From a virus, in IMG/VR virus record IMGVR_UViG_3300036852_000136, positions 1 to 24,832 of that record: 24,832 nucleotides of DNA; one strand, written 5' to 3'. Numbering within the stretch: position 1 is the stretch's first letter; every line of letters starts with the position of its first letter. The notes under the pieces are model-generated. The model saw nothing but the letters and a program-made list of their open reading frames with translations. It searched no databases and was not told where the DNA came from. Both the position numbers and the translations under genes were made by a program. This document shows, one piece after another, positions 20,001-24,832 of this stretch.

Positions 20001-21284
20001 ACCGGCCCGATCGGGCTGGCCGTGGTCGCCATCGTGCGCAACTGGGACAGGATCAAGGGTGCTGGCAAGGCGGCCTTCGATGCGGTCGGCGCGGCGGGCC
20101 GGTTCATGTGGGACGGGGTGCTCAGGCCGATCTTCGCGGCACTGGTCAACGGGTTCCTAACCGTGGCCGGTGCGATTGTGCGCGGCGCGGCAACCGCGTT
20201 CGGCTGGGTGCCGGGGCTGGGAGGCAGGCTCAAGGACGCGGCCAAGACCTTTGACACCTTCCGCGACGATGTCAACCGCAAACTGGGCGGTATCAAGGAC
20301 AAGTCGGTTGACGTGACCGCCAAGACCAAGGTCGACCCCAACGTCCTGAAGGTCTTCACCGCCGCTGGCGGCCGGGTCAGGATGATGGCCACCGGCGGCC
20401 TGCTCCCCGGCTTCGGTGGCGGTGACCGTATCCCGGTGCTCGCCGAGCCTGGCGAGGCGGTCGTCGACAAGCACCGCACCCGCGCCTACGCGCCGCTGCT
20501 GGCCGCGATGGGGGTCCCCGGGTTCGCGGGCGGTGGCCTCATCACCCGGGACCGCGGCCGGTTCGGTCGCGATGTGGTGCCCGGCTACGCGGGCATGCGC
20601 AACCGCGCGTCCGGCCTCATGGTCGGCAGCGCCAAGCACGCCTTGGACCTGCTCGCACCGTTCCTGGGTGGCGTCGGTGGTGGCTTCAGTGGTGGCGCCG
20701 CCTCCGGCAACGTGATCGCGCTCGCCATGGCCCAGGCACGGCGGATGGGCTCCAGCCACAAGGTGGCACTGGCGCTGATCGAAGCCGGCATCGTCGAGTC
20801 GGGGCTCCGCAACCTGAACTACGGCGACCGGGACTCGCTGGGGTTCCTCCAGCAGCGCCCCTCGCAAGGGTGGGCGCACCCGATGGACATCTCCTATGCC
20901 GCCTACGACTTCCTGCGCCGCGCGATCCCGATCCAGGGCCACTACTCAACCGCCGGGCAGCTTGCCCAGGCGGTGCAGCGCTCGGCGTTCCCGGCACGCT
21001 ACGACCAGCACCAGAGCCAGGCCGAGGGGATCATCCGCCGCTACGGGTTCGACCAGGGCGGCGTGCTCCGGCCCGGCTGGAACGTCGTCTACAACAACCT
21101 CGGCTACGACGAGCGGCTGGTCCGGGCGCGCACCGACGCGCAGTGGCACGCCGCGACCCGGGGTGGCGACGGCGCCAGTGCGGCCGGTGGCATCCATGTC
21201 GAGAACTTGAACGTGCGCGCCTACTCGGACAAGTTCTCCCTCAAGCAGGTCGCCGAGGACTTGGCGTATGCGGGGGTCCACTGA
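17091..21284 (+). CDS. Tape measure protein with C-terminal muralytic-like domain
   Basis: A 1397-residue protein, the longest gene here; its length sets tail length. It starts at TTG 17091, the first possible start after an in-frame stop at 17082. Residues 1-60 hold LAVYLTLDRDAYRRGLAQSK, usual for actinophage tape measures. Residues about 280-490 are long Ala/Lys/Glu coiled coils with repeated QRxAADAA and AQKD units. Residues about 890-945 are hydrophobic (WLLNAAMLANPIGLWIAGIA), likely membrane-active. Residues about 1206-1320 contain IVESGLRNLNYGDRDSLGF, LQQRPSQGW and AVQRSAFPARYDQ, a lysozyme/transglycosylase-like domain with E1236 as candidate catalytic Glu. It probably helps local cell-wall opening during DNA entry (inference). 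The stop overlaps the next ATG. Confidence 0.93.
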   Translation: MSLTVGELAVYLTLDRDAYRRGLAQSKQDLKGFQRDAERSAAELRRRYEAEGAAAGKGFAAKLNQGLKGAGKTVKVPVEPDTAGFKEKTEAATRTRPAKVLVEPDLTRFGPETRAYLERLSLEERVKVVSALDNASLRRVVDEAKAKVKADEPKAKVHFEYDRDALSKARSDIGGFSGFLSRAFSLIKIPAIAAGVNAGTVALGAAAAGAISLTSALLPLTGVLAALPGLMAPLGQGLGVVKLATFGVGDAFKALTTSQQQAGSSASSGASAQRAAAKAIESAQRGVRDASEGVADASRNLKQATQGVTDAQKDAKAAQVELNDARKEARERLQDLRLAEAGLHLDERGAALDLKEALADLAKTQADPTATELEKQRAKLRVDQAKQTEKEVAARLRDNAEETAKGVEGSDLVVSAKQRLVQAQKQVTDAQRQAADAARGVAKANERLADAQKDLAEAHLRTAEAADKATSAQSRLAYAMAQLSPAGRRFVRFLANDLKPRFLELSHIAQTGLFPGLQHGISMLVSTYLPLARRGVGQTASALGDLAERGARMVTSGPWRRDFAAMVANNTRLLTVYGGAGLHVADALRNVIMAAEPLVNWIARLAAGWAKTIDKESVAARQSGQLADFFDRTRQVLGLLLGTLGHFAHALIPVFAGGTTMGMDFLKIIERGATDFDHWTHSAQGAASIGKLFSEARPVLAAIGRLILAVGKNLRGMTGGLTGGGLAKLLDQISTSAVPALMSLAKTASGQFITNLVSLATGISRILGSVAGGSGTLTSFVGVLGVLANVTATLLDHVPGLDHLVVAITTLAAIGKATGLTSLIAAFPQMRVNAALLESQGKKTNLQLAWMIALKVRDGAVTAANWAREAAVYLARKVALAAQVVGMLAVRGATLAWTAAQWLLNAAMLANPIGLWIAGIAAAIAVIVLIATKTTWFQTIWRVAWGAIKGAAKATWDWIKGNWPLLLAILTGPIGLAVVAIVRNWDRIKGAGKAAFDAVGAAGRFMWDGVLRPIFAALVNGFLTVAGAIVRGAATAFGWVPGLGGRLKDAAKTFDTFRDDVNRKLGGIKDKSVDVTAKTKVDPNVLKVFTAAGGRVRMMATGGLLPGFGGGDRIPVLAEPGEAVVDKHRTRAYAPLLAAMGVPGFAGGGLITRDRGRFGRDVVPGYAGMRNRASGLMVGSAKHALDLLAPFLGGVGGGFSGGAASGNVIALAMAQARRMGSSHKVALALIEAGIVESGLRNLNYGDRDSLGFLQQRPSQGWAHPMDISYAAYDFLRRAIPIQGHYSTAGQLAQAVQRSAFPARYDQHQSQAEGIIRRYGFDQGGVLRPGWNVVYNNLGYDERLVRARTDAQWHAATRGGDGASAAGGIHVENLNVRAYSDKFSLKQVAEDLAYAGVH

Positions 21285-22126
21285 TGGCCACCCCGACGAT
21301 CAACGGGCAGGCCAGCGTCAACGGGCTGCTCATGGGCAAGGAGACGCCCTACCAGCTCCTCGGGTTCAACCCGTGGACGCGGACCAACCGCTCCGACCAG
21401 GCTGACCACGCTTTCCAGGACGGCGCCTGGTCGGGGCGGGAGTTCGCCGACGCGGCCACGATCCCCATGCGCATCCGCGTGAAGGGCGACGACGCGGCGT
21501 CGTGGCTGGCGCTGCACCAGGCGCTGGCCGCGGCGTTCGCCCCGGCCGGTGAGGACGTGGAGATGCGCTTCATGGTCGGCGGGACCGAGTACCTGATGTT
21601 CGGGCGGCCCCGGCAGGTCGACCCGGACATCTCCATCCTCGGGGTCGGCAAGATCGTCACCGCGGCGGCGTTCGTGGCGCTCGACCCGTCGATCTACTCC
21701 GCCGCCACCCAGCAGGTGCAGCTCACCCTGCCGAGCGACTCCGGCGGGCTCACCTTCCCCGCGACGTTCCCCGCCACGATCACCGCGACCGTCACCGCCG
21801 GCCGGGCCGAGATCACCAACGCCGGCACGCGGGAGACCGGGCTGGTCCTGCGGATCGACGGCCCCGTCCAAGAGCCCCGGGTGAGCCTGCTCACCGACGA
21901 CGGGGCGCTGACGCTCCGGTTCTTCCTGGACCTGACCGCCGGCCAGTGGCTGGACGTGGACACCCGCGCCCGGACTTGCTACCTGAATGGCACCTCCAGC
22001 CGCCGCGGGCTGGTCAGCGGGGACTGGCCGCTGCTGCCGCCCGGCACCTCCGAGCTGGCCTTCAACGCCGGCCTCTTCGACTCCTCCGCCCTCCTGACCG
22101 CGACTTGGCGTTCGGCGTGGGCTTGA
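21284..22126 (+). CDS. Distal tail protein (Dit-like)
   Basis: A 280-residue protein from ATG 21284 in a TGATG overlap with the tape measure stop. The N-terminal half reads LGFNPWTRTNRSDQADHAFQ, DGAWSGREFADAATIPMRIR, DDAASWLALHQALAAAFAPA and FMVGGTEYLMFGRPRQVDPD. This is the ring-forming domain of Dit proteins. The C-terminal half is a beta-sandwich: FPATITATVTAGRAEITNAG, TGLVLRIDGPVQEPRVSLLT, WLDVDTRARTCYLNGTSSRR, PPGTSELAFNA. The Dit hexamer joins the last tail ring to the hub. Location after the tape measure is canonical. Confidence 0.88.
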   Translation: MATPTINGQASVNGLLMGKETPYQLLGFNPWTRTNRSDQADHAFQDGAWSGREFADAATIPMRIRVKGDDAASWLALHQALAAAFAPAGEDVEMRFMVGGTEYLMFGRPRQVDPDISILGVGKIVTAAAFVALDPSIYSAATQQVQLTLPSDSGGLTFPATFPATITATVTAGRAEITNAGTRETGLVLRIDGPVQEPRVSLLTDDGALTLRFFLDLTAGQWLDVDTRARTCYLNGTSSRRGLVSGDWPLLPPGTSELAFNAGLFDSSALLTATWRSAWA

Positions 22127-22143
22127 TCGTGGAAGGACGCTGA

Positions 22144-23340
22144 ATGGTCGCGACCGCCTCAGACCCGCTGGCTGTGAACGCCAGCGCTGGCGCCCCCGCG
22201 TACTCCGCTGCGGAGATGCGGCGGCTGCTGGCGCTGGCGACCGCCTACAACGGCCGGAACCTCGGCGGCAAGCCAGGCGTGCGCCCGGGCGGCAACCAGC
22301 TCAACGTCACCCTGGCCGGCTCCACCATCACCGTGGCGACCGGCCTGGCGCTGGTCGAGGACTCCGGGTTCACCAGCACCCGCGGGCCGTACTGGGTCGC
22401 GGTCGACACCGCCGCCACCCTCACGCTGAACGCCGCCGACGCGACCAACCCCCGCAAGGACATCGTCTACCTGCGGGTCTACGACACCGACGAGGACTCC
22501 TCCGGGCTCCGCCAGGCCATCCCCGAGTACCTGGCCGGCACGGCGGCGCCATCGCCATCAGAGCCGGCGCTGCCGGCCGGGTCGATCAAGCTGGCCACAA
22601 TCGACGTGCCCCAGTCCGGCGGCGGCAGCGCGGCCGTCACGATGAACTTCGGGTTCACGGTGGCCAACGGCGGCATCCTGCCGGTGCGCACCACCACCGA
22701 CCGGGACGCCCTCAGTGTCTCCGAGGGCCAGGTCGTCTACGTGCTGGCCGGGTCGGGCGGCGACGCGCTGTACGTGTACGACGGCTCGGCGTGGGACTAC
22801 ATCCGCGGGTTCATCATCTGCACCAGCTCGACCCGGCCGGCGCACCGCGAGGGCCGGGTGATCTATGAGACCGACACCGACAAGGTCTGGGTCTCCGACG
22901 GGTCCAACTGGCGGCTCCCGAAGAACGTCGCCGGCGGCAACCTCGGCTACAGCGAGATCACCGCCTCTTCCACGGGCACGACCGCCGGGCCGATCGACAC
23001 CGGCCCGAGCGTCACCGTCACGCTGGTCTCGGGGCGGCGCTACAAGGTCACGGGGTTCTTCAACGGCATCCGCTCCAGCGTCTCGGGCGACATCGCGCAG
23101 GTGTCGCTCACCGACGGGTCCAACAACCGCTTGGCCGCGTCAGGCCGGCTCAACATCTTCCAGGCCAACAACGGGCTGGATGGCCGCATGCTCGGCGCCT
23201 CGTTCGTGGCCGCATCGTCGGGCAGCGCCACCTACAAGATGCGCCACGAGCGGGTCACCGGCACCGGCACCGTGCTGGTCACCGCCCTGACCGACAGCCC
23301 GACCTGGGTCATGGTCGAGGACGCCGGGGTCGCTGTCTGA
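22144..23340 (+). CDS. Minor tail protein/tail fibre-like
   Basis: A 398-residue protein with GGAAGGA upstream of ATG 22144. The N-terminal 150 residues contain PAYSAAEMRRLLALATAYNG, VRPGGNQLNVTLAGSTITVA and NPRKDIVYLRVYDTDEDSSG, an arrangement frequent in actinophage minor tail proteins. The middle has two aromatic turns, ALYVYDGSAWDY and VWVSDGSNWRLP. The C-terminal domain is a beta sandwich (VTLVSGRRYKVTGFFNGIRS, QVSLTDGSNNRLAASGRLN, TYKMRHERVTGTGTVLV) likely to bind host surface sugar (inference). The stop overlaps the next start. Confidence 0.82.
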   Translation: MVATASDPLAVNASAGAPAYSAAEMRRLLALATAYNGRNLGGKPGVRPGGNQLNVTLAGSTITVATGLALVEDSGFTSTRGPYWVAVDTAATLTLNAADATNPRKDIVYLRVYDTDEDSSGLRQAIPEYLAGTAAPSPSEPALPAGSIKLATIDVPQSGGGSAAVTMNFGFTVANGGILPVRTTTDRDALSVSEGQVVYVLAGSGGDALYVYDGSAWDYIRGFIICTSSTRPAHREGRVIYETDTDKVWVSDGSNWRLPKNVAGGNLGYSEITASSTGTTAGPIDTGPSVTVTLVSGRRYKVTGFFNGIRSSVSGDIAQVSLTDGSNNRLAASGRLNIFQANNGLDGRMLGASFVAASSGSATYKMRHERVTGTGTVLVTALTDSPTWVMVEDAGVAV

Positions 23341-24434
23341 TGGCGCTGGACATCGCCTGGTTAGGCTGTGATTTGGTCACGGGCCAGATCGTGGAGGAAC
23401 TGCCCGGCCTGACTCCGGGCGGCACCTTGCAGAGCGTGCTCGGCACCTACACCTCTGCCAGCTTCACGCTGCCGCTGCCGGACGCGCCGAGGGACTGGGA
23501 GGCGGCCACTCAGCCAGGCCGCTGCATGCTGGTCGCCGTGCTCGGCGGCACCCCCGTGTGGGCGGGGATCGTGCTCACCCGCAGCGGCGGGACCAAGCCG
23601 ACGCTGGACCTTGCCTGCGTCAGCCTGGAGGGCTACCTGGACCGCCGCTACGTCGGCGACCACACGTGGACCGGTCAGGACGAGGTCTCGGTGATCCTGG
23701 CCGGCCTGATCGGCGACGCGCAGACCGAGGGGATCGGCTTCACGCTGGACTGCCCCGCCACCGGCACCCACCGGGACCGCACCTACAAGGACACCGACGA
23801 CAAGAGTGTCTACTCCGCCGCCCGGGAGCTGATGGGCGTCGAGGACGGCCCCGAGTGGACCGTGGTGCTCGACTGGACCGACTCGACGCAGACCGCCGTC
23901 ACCAAGCTCCTCCGGGCCCGCAAGCACCTGGGGTTCGTCGCCCCGTTCGACCTGCCCGCCGCCCGCTTCGACTCCCTCGGCGCCTCGTCGGCGTCCTACA
24001 CCTTCGGGGAGGACTACTCGAGCGGCCGGGGTGCCAACCACGTGGTGGCGGTCTCCTCCGGCGAGGGCGACGTGCGCCCCCAGAGCGCCCCCGCGCGCGA
24101 CGAAGACCTGTTCGCCGCCGGCTGGCCACGCTGGGAGTACCGCTTCACCCCGAGCACCAGCATCACCGACCAGGCCACCCTGGACGGCCACGCCGCCGCG
24201 GCGGTGGCGATCATGGGCCGCGGCGCACAGATGCTCCAGCTCACCGCCCGCGCCGACGCCTACCCGATGCTCGGCCCCGACTGGCGGGCCGGCGACGACA
24301 TCGGCTTCGACCTGCGCGGTCACCGCCACCCCGACGGGCTGTCCGGGATCGGGCGCTGCATCGGCTGGGAGCTCGACCCCAAGGCCGGCCTGATCACGCC
24401 GACCCTCTACACGCCGGAGGTTAGTGCCGAATGA
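23340..24434 (+). CDS. Tail-tip hub/minor tail protein
   Basis: A 364-residue protein from ATG 23340. It begins DIAWLGCDLVTGQIVEELPG, then TSASFTLPLPDAPRDWEAAT, GRCMLVAVLGGTPVWAGIVL and TLDLACVSLEGYLDRRYVGD. This matches the strand order of gp27/Tal-type hub domains at the start of actinophage minor tail proteins. Further on, DDKSVYSAARELMGVEDGPE, WTVVLDWTD, YSSGRGANHVVAVSSGEGDV and GWPRWEYRFTPS follow, and IGRCIGWELDPKAGLITPTL ends it. No peptidase motif is seen. It likely forms the central trimer below Dit. Its last codons overlap the next gene (ATGA). Confidence 0.82.
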   Translation: MALDIAWLGCDLVTGQIVEELPGLTPGGTLQSVLGTYTSASFTLPLPDAPRDWEAATQPGRCMLVAVLGGTPVWAGIVLTRSGGTKPTLDLACVSLEGYLDRRYVGDHTWTGQDEVSVILAGLIGDAQTEGIGFTLDCPATGTHRDRTYKDTDDKSVYSAARELMGVEDGPEWTVVLDWTDSTQTAVTKLLRARKHLGFVAPFDLPAARFDSLGASSASYTFGEDYSSGRGANHVVAVSSGEGDVRPQSAPARDEDLFAAGWPRWEYRFTPSTSITDQATLDGHAAAAVAIMGRGAQMLQLTARADAYPMLGPDWRAGDDIGFDLRGHRHPDGLSGIGRCIGWELDPKAGLITPTLYTPEVSAE

Positions 24435-24832
24435 ACGTGGTCGACCTCCGGCCACCAGGGTCGGACTGGATCACCCGCGAGCTGGTCAACCTGCGCCGCG
24501 AGGTCAACGAACTGCGCGCCGCCCGCAGCCTGTCCTCCAGCGCCACCCAGGGCGGCGCGTTCATCTTCCAGGACGCACTGGGCGACCCACGCTGGACGCT
24601 CGGCAACGTCAACCTCGATGGCACCATCAACGGCGTCACCGGCGCCTACGGCATCTTCGCGTTCGGCGACGACGGCCAGATCGTGCTGGCCGCCCGGGAG
24701 GGCGACCGCGGGCTGGTCTACCCGGCGACGCCGTTCCCCTTCCACGACGCCACCTCCAAGACGGTCACCTCCGGCACGTTCACCGGGCTGTGGGAGGCGT
24801 TCGTCACCTTCCCCGCCCACGAGGTGCTGTCC
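24431..24832 (+). CDS. Minor tail protein, 3' end beyond window
   Basis: The ATG at 24431 overlaps the hub stop (ATGA), and the frame stays open to the last base (134 codons seen). Residues about 10-32 form a short coiled coil (WITRELVNLRREVNELRAAR) of the kind that starts trimeric tail fibres. This is followed by FIFQDALGDPRWTLGNVNLD, GAYGIFAFGDDGQIVLAARE and VYPATPFPFHDAT. The visible part looks like a fibre or adaptor that trimerises at the tail tip. Receptor binding is an inference from position. Full length cannot be judged. Confidence 0.78.
   Translation, partial: MNVVDLRPPGSDWITRELVNLRREVNELRAARSLSSSATQGGAFIFQDALGDPRWTLGNVNLDGTINGVTGAYGIFAFGDDGQIVLAAREGDRGLVYPATPFPFHDATSKTVTSGTFTGLWEAFVTFPAHEVLS

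Noticed and set aside
1-24832. tRNA genes, CRISPR arrays, insertion sequences or an attachment site
   Set aside because: Reading both strands showed no cloverleaf with CCA-type ends, no regularly spaced direct repeats, no transposase and no integrase-associated repeat.

Overview
The window is a stretch of a tailed (siphovirus-type) phage or prophage genome from a high-GC actinobacterial host. The sequence is very G+C rich, uses GTG and TTG starts freely, and packs its genes with ATGA/TGATG overlaps. The gene order is the classic long-tailed virion cassette. No tRNA, rRNA, integrase, lysis gene, CRISPR array or terminase lies inside it, so the lifestyle cannot be decided from this window.

Layout. 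(1) 1-2764: small early or packaging-side genes of mostly unknown function, a phage copy of an RNase AS-type DEDDh exoribonuclease, a minus-strand HNH endonuclease and a minus-strand Cys-containing small gene. (2) 2776-4107: a leader with nested dyads, then a finger-array HNH endonuclease gene whose 3' end overlaps the portal gene. (3) 4002-9247: head shell, comprising portal, minor capsid (phage_min_cap2/MuF-like), a minus-strand two-finger gene, a small basic protein, scaffold, and major capsid behind a structured leader. (4) 9296-12173: decoration-like small proteins and a fibre-like protein in the head module. (5) 12173-15219: head-tail connectors, stopper and tail terminator, interleaved with small Cys-containing proteins. 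A minus-strand endonuclease VII gene here splits a 37-codon gene. (6) 15348-24832: major tail protein, two more small Cys proteins, G and GT tail assembly chaperones with a GGGAAAA -1 slippery site, a 1397-residue tape measure with a muralytic-like C-terminal domain, distal tail protein, and three tail-tip/minor tail proteins, the last cut by the window end.

How it works together. Portal, minor capsid, scaffold and major capsid build the procapsid. The connector, stopper and terminator proteins join head to tail. The chaperones load the tape measure, the major tail protein polymerises round it, and the Dit/hub/fibre proteins make the tip. The three nucleases look like free-standing mobile endonuclease genes inserted between or into virion genes. 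They differ from the backbone in strand (two of three), visibly lower G+C, and in leaving a clearly split gene at one site. The most unusual points are the tandem finger array of the HNH gene at 2890, the reconstructable split gene at 13700/14489, the branched RNA-like leader in front of the capsid gene, and the recurring small zinc-finger-like proteins between structural genes.
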